A stretch of 64,000 bases of DNA from Ornithodoros turicata (Eukaryota; Arthropoda; Arachnida; Ixodida; Argasidae): NCBI RefSeq assembly GCF_037126465.1, contig NC_088206.1, positions 68,079,687-68,143,686 on the forward strand, given 5' to 3'. Under the pieces are notes generated by a model, which saw nothing but the letters and a program-made list of their open reading frames with translations, ran no database searches and was not told the origin of the DNA. A program made the position numbers and the translations under genes. Positions 44,289-55,782 of the stretch are shown piece by piece. Every line of letters begins with the position of its first letter. Position 1 is the first letter of the stretch.

Positions 44289-46682
44289 GACCATTGAATG
44301 CGTGCAACCTTGTTATTCGAATTCCCGATTGACGGCTGTCCTTGTTATTCGAATTCCCGGCAGCAGGTGAAATGGTTGGATATAAAGGTAAACCATATAC
44401 CTGCTCAAGTCAATAATGTGGCTGTACTTTTGCTTGACCAATCCCTGTTTCATGAGCACCACAGTGTGCATGAAACACACTAACTATAGCATTAGCACCA
44501 TGGTGGATACTGTGTGCAAATGAGCTTGATTAACACGAAATATCGTGAAGTCATGGAACACTATCCGTCGCTTAAAACGGCTTAGCCGACGGCCCGGTAC
44601 AAGCGCTTCTGATAATTTCTGATCTGTATTTTGTGATGAGATGTCGTGCCAAGTAAGACTTATTCGCCTCGTGTTTTCGAGGATATACCTAACTGTTGAC
44701 ATGGCACACCAGCGCTATGAGACACTCATGTTTTTTGCCCGGACGGCATGTCAGTCAGCCATGTAACATAAGTTTATGTCAGCAGCAAGAAAAGGCGCTG
44801 AAAATTTATGTTCTTGAGAATTTAGTTTGAAGACATCGAGTACCTCAAGCCAAATTTCCAATGCCACATATGCCGATAATTTTTTGAACATGTTATCAGA
44901 TTCATTCAACTTTACACCGAACTTTACACCTCTTCAACTTTACGTCAAACTAAACTTACTAAACACTCATGCTTACTTACTTACATGCTCATCTTCAGCC
45001 AAACAGATCTCTTTGAAACTTCCTTTTTACCACGATGTATTGATGACCGGAACGCGGATCCCGCAGGATATAATAGACAGTATACGCAAGTAAATGACTT
45101 TGACAGTAAATGGGAGTAGTACATCCAATAGCTTTTTAGGGCCCCATAGAAGATTAGTAATAGATTAGTAAGATTTGTGTCGTAGTCATCTTTTGTATTG
45201 AAAGAGTTTACGAGACCTTAGCATTGCATTCTAGGTACAATGATGTATATGTGAGATGACGTGTGTGTGGAGATGATGTGCGTGTGCAGCTATTCATGTT
45301 TCTGTCGTGTATGCCTGTTTCGGCCCAAAAGAGCTGGTAGTACATTTAAATAAAAATAAATAAATAAATTTGAGCACTAATTTTTATTATATACCTCACA
45401 CAAACTTTACGATGTTTTACATAAAGACGGTTTTTGTATTGCTTTACTAGGAATTCTGGTACAATGACCTCCGAAGCTGGAGGCTATGGCGCTTGCAAGC
45501 ACGATATTACGGCAGATTTCGAAACAGCCTCATTTGCAGACGACAAGCAACTGGAGCAGAACATAAGCCGCACAAACCTGCACTATCCATTACTATCAAA
45601 ATGAAACTCGTAGACGCTTTAATCTGAACATGTATCTGCCGGAACAGTGTCTGTCACTGTGTTATTCTCACGGCCCGAATAACGACCCTTCTTTCATCGC
45701 CACGACCGCATCAGAAGCCGAAGCAACGATCCTTTTCAAAGCAGACGACTTCCGGAAACGAAAGTGCCGTAGCAGAAGTGACCAGGAAACCATGCGCGGC
45801 AGACAACAGTAACAATGAGGGAATAAAACAAAACAAAACAAAATCCCCAAAAGATCCCGAGCGGAACGTTTGTGGTGATGGCAGCAGCTATTTAGTTTTT
45901 CACGGCACCTATACACGATGGTAGCGCCCGTTAAGCGCATGCGTTACGTAATAGAACAATGACGTCAGCAACGGACCACGTGGAATAGCAGAAACAGGGT
46001 GCGCAGCAGAAGAGGTCCCTGTATATGAACGATAACTTAATGCGATACCTGCCTGACAGCTTCTATCTTTTTCTGCGTGGTTTTAATCTAAACGCCCTGC
46101 AAACTTTCGCTTCGAGGGCGACGTGAGATGAGAGACAATTTTAGCAGACGACGTTTTCCTTTTTCTGCTCGACATTCTTTCTTCTTCTGCTTCTTAAAGC
46201 ATTTCACTACACTGGACAATTTGCATGTTTATTACGAAAGTATTTACGAGCGACGGGTAAGTAACGCTCACGAGTGAATGATGAGATCGACAGGCAAACA
46301 TTTCGTCTACTTTATTTCTCCGCCTGCACACCCGAATATCTGTTGCAAAGCCTTCAAATCAACCACCACCACCTATTACGTCGCGTTGTCAATAGTTTGC
46401 AGACAACCTGCTTTTACCTAACTCCTGATTGGATAAGAACCAGCGAACGTAACAGAACGCAGACGACACTAAACGCAGACGACACCATCCGCGAATTTAA
46501 AAGAAAAGGAACAAACCGGCGTTTCCTTTGCAGATACAGTCCCTCTAGTTGGTCGAAAGCTATCTTGGGGGACAAGATTCATTACCTCGATATCTATTTG
46601 CATCACTTCCTCCTGGTCACCCAACCATCCACAATAAACCACATAGGTGCAACGTACACGAAGGAAACAATCTAGGGGGAAA
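44289..46682. other. Unassigned DNA, LINE-like tail and 9-mer clusters
   Basis: 45310-45370 ends TTTAAATAAAAATAAATAAA like a LINE tail. 9-mer copies at 45536, 45741, 46144, 46459 and 46475. No gene recognised. Confidence 0.4.
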
Positions 46683-47027
46683 AAACATGGCGGAAAAAAT
46701 GTCCTGTCTTCTTTTTACGCTCGATGTGGAACCGTCACTTGAGAAGGCGCTCACAGGGACAAGAGATTATGTAACGGCGTTTACTAGTGAAGCAGAAAAT
46801 GGTTGTTGTTACGAAGTGTGTAATGAAAGACCTGGGACGCCATGTTTCCGCGCCTTCTGCAAAAAAGTAGCCGAAGCGAAGTAACTGCACGATCGTTCAC
46901 GGACACGCAAACGGAAAAGTACGACTGTCCTCACGAAGGCTCGTGTAACACCAGGCGAGGGTATACGTGCATGACTTGTACTGACTTTTACATGGCAAGG
47001 AATTGTACGTATACCGTTGTGAAGTAA
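46683..47027 (+). other. Cysteine-rich small ORFs in two frames, possible broken gene
   Basis: An ATG in good context (AAACATGG, 46687) opens a 65-codon frame with NGCCYEVCNERPGTPCF and FCKKVAEAK. An overlapping second frame gives KYDCPHEGSCNTRRGYTC and CMTCTDFYMARNC, then stop at 47027. Joined, the cysteine spacing looks like a small secreted protein, but there is no signal peptide and a frameshift is needed. Not assigned. Confidence 0.25.
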
Positions 47028-47151
47028 ATGCTTACAAGTTGTCCAATTACTGTAAGTGACTACATCCCCGTATTTAATTACTTCCTGAATTACACTCGAT
47101 ATTACGAAACCGAAACCAGCGTGGCAGTGTAACAGACGAGGGCTTCGAGAA

Positions 47152-47220
47152 TGCTTTTATTTATTTACTTATTATACCCTCAAGGCCCGTTGGGCCCAAG
47201 GCCTTTTGAGGGCTAATGAA
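47152..47220 (-). repeat. LINE 3' terminus
   Basis: Minus strand CAAAAGGCCTTGGGCCC, GGGCCTTGAGGG, TAAGTAAATAAATA, the same tail type as at 10800-10861. Confidence 0.6.
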
Positions 47221-47530
47221 CGTTACAAGCTGTAGATATGCGCAGCTTTTCACCATATTTCAGTGGTATCTGGCTTATATCAGTACATAGCCATGTTCTT
47301 ATATTTCAAGAAGCCCGACAATGCGGAGGGGCCTCGGATTGGTCTTCTCCTCAAATGATCTCTCGTGACGATTGGCCAATGCGTTTGCGGAGACCAATAC
47401 GAGTCCACAGTGTCGGAATTCTGTTCTTGCGTGGTGCCTGCTGTAACCTCTCCAGCTTCGTCCAAATAGTTCGCATGAATCGTCAACTGAACAAGTGAAT
47501 AAATTTTGTCCTTTCAATAAATATTTCTAA

Positions 47531-48370
47531 AGGGCGATTTCATTCAGATTCAGGCAGGGCCCTAACCTTTGGGTCTCCGATTTTTTCCGTCATTTTTTAT
47601 GGGATAGCCCCACCTGTGGCATGAACACTGGCGTTGGTCCCAGGTTCCGAGACGACGTGGTAGGCGAGATATAAAATCAAGAGCGTCAGGGGTGAAAGCA
47701 ACGGCTGTGCTCCGAAGCGATTTCTGCCCACTTTGAAGCCATCTAATCCGGCGTCTGTAACGACCACAGCCTCCAGTCTTCCGCAACCTATTCACCATGT
47801 CATAGGCTCTGGGGCTGATTAATAATTCTTGTCTCCGACGAGCGAAACCTTTTGTAAAAAATCATAGAAAAGCCATCCCTACCGAATTTTACGCACTTTT
47901 TGTTCCCATATATCTGCGTTCGTGATTTTAGCAAAACAATGAGCTACAAGTTAAACGAAAGCCTAATTTTCGCTCTGTTCAACGATGTGCAGCACAATTC
48001 CCTATCCTGTTTCGTTTCGATAAAATTTGCGCCGCAGCTGTCAGAGGTACGAAAATTTTGTCAAAGTTCGCGAGGCGCGTGCGTAAAAAGGCCATGATGG
48101 ATTTGTAAAAAAAAAATTCTGGTTCACGACGAATGCCTTAGCTTTCTTTTGACATACAATTCATGGTTGCTAAAAGCTTGGTGACTGAGTTACAGCGCTC
48201 ATAAACTGCCATACTTCGCCACGCACGACGGACCGGCGTACTTCGAAGTCACTTGCAGTTTTCAAGCATGTGCATCCACCCCAAGTTTATAAAAGCTGGT
48301 GCATGAGCCACAATACACCTACCAGTTCATAACGAATATATATTCACTTCAGAAGCAAATCCACTTTGCA
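47531..48370 (+). repeat. Left terminal inverted repeat
   Basis: Contains GCAGGGCCCTAACCTTTGG, GGCATGAACACTGGCG and, at its inner end, CCAGTTCATAACGAATAT followed by CCACTTTGC. Confidence 0.9.
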
Positions 48371-48506
48371 AACAATATAAAATAAAGAAAGGAGGGAAAG
48401 AAACGAACAAGTCAAATGGGGTGAATAGAGCACGTATGCGGGCTCGTAGTGTCTGATTTTTTTTTTTTTTTTTTTTTTCTTGGGATGCACGCAGCACAAG
48501 CTTTAA

Positions 48507-49764
48507 GGAAGCCCGAATAAGAAAGATGTCATTCACATACGGCAGAACGGGGAAAAGCAAGCAGTTGTGAAGCGATTCATGATGAGATCCATAAGAGAAA
48601 CGTACCACATGTTCAAAAACGACCACCCGGATATAAAGCTAGGATTCACGAAGTTTTACACACTTCGGCCGAAATGGGTTCGAGTGACACCCCATCAGTT
48701 TCAGTGTGTTTGCACGTACTGTGCCAACTTCGAACTTGTCGTTATTGCCGTGAACACAATCTCTGCACGTGATCTGTGTAAAGACAGCATTAAACTAATG
48801 TGTTTATGTGACCCACCAAGTGAAGCATGGCTGTTCCAGGAGTGCCAAGCATGCGCCGGAGCTAAAAAGTTAACAGTGAAGACTTTACAAATAAGTGCTG
48901 AAGATGAAGTTGTTCTCGCGTTGTGGGAGTCCGGCGACCTCATAAGAAAAACGATGAGCGGTCGCGCATTCGTCAAGGAGCTCCGCAAGGGGGTTGCACT
49001 CTTTATAAAGCACGACCACATTCGCAACATTCAGAGCAAGGCCATTTGGAATGTGAAATCTTTCCTGAGGCTTCGACACACTGTCCTTCACTTCGATTTT
49101 GAGGAGAACTGGACGATTAATTTGCCTTATGAAGTCCAGAGCCACTATTGGCAGAGAAGCCAAGTATCGCTTTTCACGTGCGTTGCAACGGCAAAATCTT
49201 ACACCGGCAAAATCTTACACCGTTAGCCTGGCAACGGTAAGCGATGACCTGCGCCATGATACAGCGCACGCGCTTTTTGCGTTGAAGACAATGTTGAACA
49301 CCCTTGATGACATACTGCCGGTGTTCTCACACGTCGTCTATGTGTCGGACGGTGCAGCGGCGCATTTCAAAAACAGGTGTCAGTTACACGAGATGCGCCG
49401 TAACACTCTGCTGACACACTGGATATTTTCAGCGAGTGGACATGAGAAGAATGCCTGTGATGGACTAGGGGGCTCGCTTAAACACGCAGCAAGTGTGTAC
49501 AACATGCGGTCTCAAGCAACGCAGGTAATTCGGTCGGCTCAGGACTTCGTTTCGGTGCTGACAGAACGAGGGCACGCAACGCATATCTTGCACCTGCCTT
49601 CAGATGAAGTGGCAGCATTCAGGGAATCGAAACAGACCGAATGGTCGTCGGTGCGGCCAGTACCCGGCCTTCCTTCATGTCATGTTTGGTACAAAGCTGA
49701 CAGGAGTGCACACGAGGATGTTTCCCTTGGGAGAACAATGCGTGAAGTGACGACCACGCTTTAA
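48507..49764 (+). pseudogene. Transposase-like gene broken by a 16-bp tandem duplication
   Basis: The frame starts after a stop at 48504 with SPNKKDVIHIRQNGEKQ; the first ATG is at 48579. It shows a cysteine cluster (CVCTYC, CLCDPP, CQAC), then HFDFEENW (near codon 175 from 48567) and LPYEVQSHYW. At 49190-49205 and 49206-49221 the 16-bp GGCAAAATCTTACACC is repeated, which shifts the frame and stops at 49226. The second frame continues with VSLATVSDDLRHD, VVYVSDGAAAHFKN, SASGHEKNACDGLGGSLKH and ends TAA 49764. Similar proteins occur as uncharacterised, multi-copy arthropod proteins. The acidic motifs suggest an RNase-H-like catalytic core, but this is inference. Confidence 0.75.
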
Positions 49765-49872
49765 TGCACCTTTAAGGCACTGTTCTCTTTGAATAAAATA
49801 TGGAAAATGAAGCGCTTGTTGATCTCATTGCCATTCCTTGTTCCTCTCTTTACCGGTTTTCCTTCATTTTTC

Positions 49873-50710
49873 TGCAAAGTGGAATGCTTCTGAAGCGAAT
49901 ATATATTCGTTATGAACTGGTACGTGTATTGTGACTCATGCACCAGCATTTATAAACTTGTGGTGAGTACACATGCTTGAAAACAGCAAGTGACGGCGAT
50001 GTACGCCGGTCCGTCGGGCGTGGCGAAGTATGGCAGTTTGTGAGCGCTGTAACTCGGTCACCAAGCTTTTAGCAACCATGAATTGTATGTCAAAAGAAAC
50101 CTAAGGCATTCGTCGTGAACCAGAATTTTTTTTTACAAATCCATCATGGCCTTTTTACGCACGCGCCTCGCGAACTTTGACAAAAATTTCGTACCTCTGA
50201 CACCTGCGGCGCAAATTTTATCGAAACGAAACAGGATAGAGAATTGTGCTGCACATCGTTGAACAGAGCGAAAATTAGGCTTTCGTTTAACTTGTAGCTC
50301 ATTGTTTTGCTAAAATCACGAACGCAGGCATATGGGTACAAAAAATGCGTAAAATTCGGTAGGGATGGCTTTTCTAGGATTTTTTACAAAAGGTTTCGCT
50401 CGTCGGAGACAATAATTATTAATCAGCCCCAGAGCCAATGACATGATGAATAGGTTGCGGAAGACTGGAGGCTGTGGTAGTTACAGACGCCGGAGTAGAT
50501 CGCTTCAAAGTGGGCACAAATCGCTTCGGAGCACAGCCGTTGTTTTCAGCTCTGACGCTCTTGATTTTATATCTCGCCTACCACGTCGTCTCGGAACCTG
50601 GGACCAACGCCAGTGTTCATGCCACAGGTGGGGCTATCTCATAAAAAATAACGGAAAAAATCGGAGACCCAAAGGTTAGGGCCCTGCCTGAATCTGAATG
50701 AAATCGCCCT
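49873..50710 (-). repeat. Right terminal inverted repeat
   Basis: Mirror of 47531-48370, ending CTGAATGAAATCGCCCT. Confidence 0.9.
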
Positions 50711-51630
50711 AAAAGGTTAGAGGCGCTGCAATGCCGGCTCCTGTGTTTTGTAGGAGCCACCATCTCCATAGTTTTCTTTCCTTACTCCAACCCCAACTGC
50801 ATAAACATTTCTATAGGCAGCTTGGTGTGACTCAATTCTTTTCGGAGGAACTTTAATTGTCATTAGGTTAGTGTTATTAAATTGTGATTTAGTCAATTTA
50901 ATTACTTTTATGAGCATGTAGTATGACCTCGCGGGAAAGGCAGTCAATTATAGGCACAACTCTCGTTACAAACGTTCGCAGAATCGAGAAACTACGGATT
51001 ATAGCTAATATCGGTTACAGCGATATTTCTTATAACGAAGTACCGGTTACAACGATGAAACGTAAATTGGGTAACCATAAGTTACATAATAGGCTATCGC
51101 ATTTGCGTAGATGCACTAAAACTCGTATATCCGCAACATGCGGGCAGTAATCAAGAGGGGAAAAAAAAAAGATGTGCCTTCAAGGTCATCCACCTAGCCG
51201 CTGTGACACCTTCGGTGAGAAGACTGCATAGCTAATCATTCATTTATCTTCTACGTTATATGATCCAGCCTTCACTAAAATCAGTCAAACTTATTTCCAA
51301 TACTATATTTCCAATATTGGGACAACTTCGTAGATTTTATAATTACAAATTTAATTATTGAAAGTTAATTAGGACATTGCCTTAGGAGATTGCTAGTGCC
51401 CTCTTAAGGAGTGCCCTTCAGCATGACTTCACCTCGAAAGAAGTGATACATATATTTGAAAAAAAAAAAAAAATCTGTTCGCCTTTAGCTGTGACATCCT
51501 GTATATAGTATATAGACGTAGTATATAGGAGGCTATGCCTGGAGACGTCACACGAGCTCGCTTCATACGGAGATCCACATGCAAACACCACGTACAAATA
51601 CGTGTCAGTGTGCTTTTTGTTCCAACTCCG
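50711..51630. other. Unassigned intergenic DNA
   Basis: Nothing recognised except an A-run near 51457. Confidence 0.4.
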
Positions 51631-51822
51631 TGTTAGCGCCGCGAAGCAACTGCAGCTATGAGCGGCGTACGGACGCGGAGAGATGGAGGAAGCGAAAGCA
51701 CAGCAGAGAGGAGTCAGTGGAAGACAGGAGGGGCTAGTAGGCGTCCTGGGCCATACTTCAGGGGGAACTGCGCCGACGTTCGTCTGGAAAGGCTCAGACA
51801 GCACAGCCCGTGTTAGCATTCA
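51631..51822 (-). mobile_element. SINE (Ruka-like), head missing
   Basis: TGTTAGCGCCGCGAAGCAAC at the left, then GGGCCATACTTCAGGGGG and GACGTTCGTCTGGAAAG, ending near CAGCACAGCCCGTG. Confidence 0.8.
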
Positions 51823-52017
51823 GCACGACCTTGAAGTAACCGCCAACGGACGGATGCTTGTATCCACTTGGCCGATGCCGCTGGTATATCCGTATGTGCA
51901 TTCGATTTGGTTACGTAGAACTTATTGTATATATTAAGATATATGTTATATATATACATATATATTATATTATAAGATTATTGCATGGATGCAATGATAC
52001 GGTATAATTATTATTGC

Positions 52018-52095
52018 AATGGGGTAGAGTGTCGCCCCTGGTGATGAAATTCCCCATTCGTCATCTTGAAATAAAGTAGTAGTTGTTGTTGTTAC
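52018..52095 (+). repeat. LINE-like 3' terminus
   Basis: GGGGTAGAGTGTCGCCCC, TGATGAAATTCCCC, CATCTTGAAATAAAG and (GTT)n. It has the form of a LINE 3' UTR and tail. Confidence 0.45.
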
Positions 52096-52850
52096 ATACT
52101 TGCACAGCTCTAGTTATCAGCATAGTTAGTCAAATTTAGCCACACAAATGCTCTGGTACTTTGCGCAAATGCAAAATTCGCCGCAACAATTGCTTGAAAG
52201 ACCTCCCTTTGATTTGCGTCCCACCACACCCAGTGGCGGCAGCATAACCGCTGCTACTGTGGCCGACATTACCGGAACAGCTCTGTTCCTGAACCAGGCC
52301 ATCTGTGCCCTAAGACGTTTTGTTGATAGCCCACACCAACAGACAAAACGAGCGCGAACTTTCTTTGTATTTTCCTTTTTTTTTTTTTTTTTTCATTACG
52401 ACAGGTGTTCCAAAGCATCATCCCTTTATGAGCAACACATGAGCAAGCTGAAGGCTGATAAGCTCTATCGGATATATTTAATCTATACGCGCCATCTATA
52501 TTCTACGTTTCGGGCGTATCTGGTGAGATATAAGAGAAAAAAAAACAGATCGAAGATCCTGTCAAGAATTTTGCACACCTGCTTTTATTGAAGCAGATGT
52601 TTCTGATAAGTGCCATACGAGTTTTGAGACTACATCCTTGAAATGCTTCCTATCGAGCGGATACATGTGGCGCCACGCCGTGTTACTCATTTCAGTTAAA
52701 TTATTTCACTGTTTACAAATAATGAAAGGGTTTAACTCAAATGAGTGACACGGCGTGGCGCCACATGCTGACGCTGGGAATCCTGGACAACTTCCGGTTG
52801 TGCCTTCTCACACGGTTGGGCATTCTTCAATGCCCATTGAGACCAATGGC
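52096..52850. other. Unassigned intergenic DNA
   Basis: A T-run near 52377; nothing else recognised. Confidence 0.4.
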
Positions 52851-52859
52851 AACTGAAGA

Positions 52860-54020
52860 TACGCGTAACGCCACCACGTGTGTAACGTGTCAACTGCTCG
52901 AAGATCATTGGATCCAATGCTGTTTGAGAAGTTGAGGTGCTGCACGCTTGGTGACGCTACGCGCACCTCCAATGGCCATTGGTTACGATTATCCTTGAAG
53001 AATGCCCGTGTAACAGCAACGGACCTGATTTCAGTTTGGCGACCGGGTTAATTCCCCTGTCACATGGGCAGTCTTCAATTATCATCGAAACCACCGGCAC
53101 TGGGCAGAGCCGTATATTGCACTGGGCATAGCATAGCGCCATCTAGAGTGTAATGCGTCAACCTGTCAGAAAGCATTGAATGCAATTTTTTTTTTTTTTT
53201 GATTGCGTGTTAGCGCCGCGAAGCAACTGTGGCTATGAGCGACGTACAGATGTGGACAGACGGAGAGAGGACAGCAGGAAGGAGTGGGGGACAGGGGGAT
53301 TAGTATGCGTCCTGGGCCGACTTCAGGGGGAACTGTGCCGACATTCGTCTGGAAAGTCTTCGGAAAACCCAGGGAAAACCTCAGAGAGCACAGCCGGCGG
53401 TAGGAGCATTGAATGCAATGCTGTTTGAGAAGTTGACACGTTACACGCTAGGTGGCACTACGCGCACCTTCAATGGCCATTCGTTTCGATGATCATTGAA
53501 GACTGTCCGTGTGACAGGGGTATTAACCCTGTCGCCAAACTGAAACCAGGTCCGCTGTTGTTACACGGGCATTCTTCAAGAACGATTGAAACTAATGGTC
53601 ATTAAACATGCGCGTAGCGCCACCTAGAGTGTAATGCGTCAACCTGTCAGAGAGCATTGAATCCAATGCTGTTTGAGAAGTTAACACGTTACACGATAGG
53701 TAGCGCTACGCACATGTTCAATGGCCGTTGGTTTCGATTATCATTGAAGACTGTCCGGGTTATTGGGGTATGACGCGGTCGCCGAACTGAAATCAGGCTC
53801 GCTGTTGTTACACAAGCATTATTCAAGGACAATTGAAAGTAATGGCCATTCAACATGCGCGTAGCGCCATCTGGAGTGTAATGCATCAACCTGTCAGAGA
53901 GCATTGAATCCAATGCTGTTTGAGAAGTTGACACGTTACACGCTAGGTAGCGCTACGCACATGTTCAATGGCCGTTGGTTTCGATTATCATCGAAGACTA
54001 TCCATGTGACAGGGGTATAA
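52860..54020. repeat. Satellite, about 248-bp units, four copies, with a SINE inserted
   Basis: Landmark CCAATGCTGTTTGAGAAG (or GCAATG...) lies near 52915, 53417, 53665 and 53912, so intact units are 247-248 bp. Each unit has inverted halves (GTAGCGCTACGC.. TTCAATGGCC, TTCGATTATCATTGAAGA, against TTCAAG..GATTGAAA, CATGCGCGTAGCGCC), so the monomer itself looks like a fold-back MITE. Confidence 0.85.
53187..53404 (-). mobile_element. SINE (Ruka-like) with 15-bp target duplication
   Basis: AGCATTGAATGCAAT at 53172-53186 and 53405-53419. The insert runs from poly-T through GCGCCGCGAAGCAACTGTG to AGCACAGCCGGCGGTAGG. 5'-truncated: the tRNA head is absent. Confidence 0.9.
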
Positions 54021-55019
54021 CAGAGAGACAAATCGCGATCCTGCCGAATTTGTCATTGCAATGCGGGTGCCTCACACAGTATTCTACCAGAATATTGTTT
54101 CCCTATGATAAGATTTCTAATTTTGAGAAGTATGACATCATAGTGCACGCAATGTACCACCTGTATAGCAACCTTGCTCCTCCAAGGCCAAGTTCAGTCT
54201 CCCCACCACGGCTGCTGGCAGCCTTCCAACGTGGGGAGGAGAGCGGAGACAGCGAAGTAGCGCATGCGTGCTGTTGCCGAGAGAAAGACTCAGGAGCTAT
54301 TGATGACGACTCTTGGAGAATCGGACACTATTGAGTTTGGCGGGTTCTTTTCGAAAATATGTTCTGTGACAGTATTTATATTTGTACTGAGTCTTTCAGT
54401 GAGGTTTATTTTATTTTTTTTTGCAGTCTAACCTAACCCAATTAAACCAAAGCAGGACAATTGCTGTCACATGCTGCTCACGATGCTGCAAAATAGTAGG
54501 GCTAAATTTGCGAAAGCAGGCGTCACAAAAGGTACCCACTGTTTTTCCCCTTTTGTGAAGGCACATAAATATTAAAAAAATGTAAATAAACAAAGTTAAT
54601 AACCAGAGCTATCGCCAACGTGACATCACAGTAAGTAACCTCCGGTTCTTGCTTCGACAAGCAATCGAGCCACAGACTGAACACAAATCTTGCCGACTGT
54701 GTCTTACAATACCTCAAAACAGTGCCATCAATAATCTTTATTTCGGTCGCACATCCTGGTGATGTCCACCAAGGTGTGTCTGCGAACGCTTATGTCACTG
54801 TGCAACCGAAACTGGATGTGAAAATGTGGTTCGTATTTTTTCTACGACACTATGCTGGATGAAATCTTGCGCATGCATATATCAATACGACCCCAATCTC
54901 AAAATTAGTCAACAGCTCCAGACTGTTCCTCGAAATTTAAAAAGAAAATACAAAGTAAAAGCTAATGAAGAACATACAAAACAACACAAAAAAAAACGAA
55001 AAAATCATAAGTGTAGCCC
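54021..55019. other. Unassigned intergenic DNA
   Basis: Nothing recognised. Confidence 0.4.
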
Positions 55020-55782
55020 TAGAGAGCACTGCACGGGCCCGGGCCCCCGACCCGGCCAGGGCCCGACCCGGCCCGCGGGCCGGGCTGGGCTTGTTATTGG
55101 CTGTGTGCTCCGGGCCGGGCCGAGCCCGGGCCGACAAAATACGCCAGCACCACGGGCCGGGCCGGGCCGTTAAAATACGCCACCACCGCGGGCCGGGCCG
55201 GGCCCGGGCCGACAAATATGTTCCCAAGAGTCAGGCCCGGCCCGGCCACGCAGCTAATTCCACACATTGGAGATGCATTAGTTCATATCATCATGCGCTT
55301 GCGTCATTCCTGTGCATATTTTGCAAAGACAAGCAAAGGGTACTGCATTATGCATATGATTCGACCGTCTAGAACATTCTCCAAGCCACTTTACATTGCT
55401 CCTCACTCCTCACATATTTCACAATCACTTTGGCAAAGCCTGGTGAGAGGGATAGGGACTGGGAGAAGCAGTTTGTCGACAGCATGCTCTACCTCCGCAA
55501 AATCTTGACAGTGTAACGATAACGCCCCGTGCGTTCTGGATTTAATTTGGTCTCGTGCGGTTACCGTGTTAAACCGCCATCACTTGTATGTTTGTCTTCT
55601 CTCCTTATAAATTTACTTATAAATTTGTTTGATAATCGCCAGAAACGCGTACGTCGCGGCTGGAAATACTAGGCCGGGATCTACTCGCCGGGTCACCGGG
55701 CCGGGCCGGGCTCTAGTCACTGGGTCACCGGGCCGGGCCGGGCCGGGTCGGGCCCGGAAAAGTCGGCCCGTGCAGTGCTCTA
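55020..55782. mobile_element. GC-rich inverted-repeat element
   Basis: The left end TAGAGAGCACTGCACGGGCC and right end (reverse complement TAGAGCACTGCACGGGCCG) match. Both ends continue into CCGGGCCGGGC-type repeats; the 430-bp middle has normal composition. hAT-like by the TAGAG...CTCTA ends, but no convincing target duplication is visible. Confidence 0.65.

Larger units (their letters stand above)
47531..50710 (+). mobile_element. DNA transposon with about 840-bp terminal inverted repeats
   Basis: The left repeat 47531-48370 and right repeat 49873-50710 are inverted copies, nearly identical with scattered single-base changes. Outer ends read AGGGCGATTTCATTCAG. TAAA flanks both ends if the element is taken as GGGCG...CGCCC, a possible 4-bp target duplication. 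The 1.5-kb centre holds one transposase-like gene on +. Superfamily not assigned. Confidence 0.88.

Noticed and set aside
48460..48480. Poly-T run as a retroposon tail
   Set aside because: It lies inside the DNA transposon and has no target duplication or retroposon body next to it.
54826..55372. ORFs rich in Ala, Arg, Gly, Pro
   Set aside because: They follow the CCGGG repeat composition of the 55020-55782 element.
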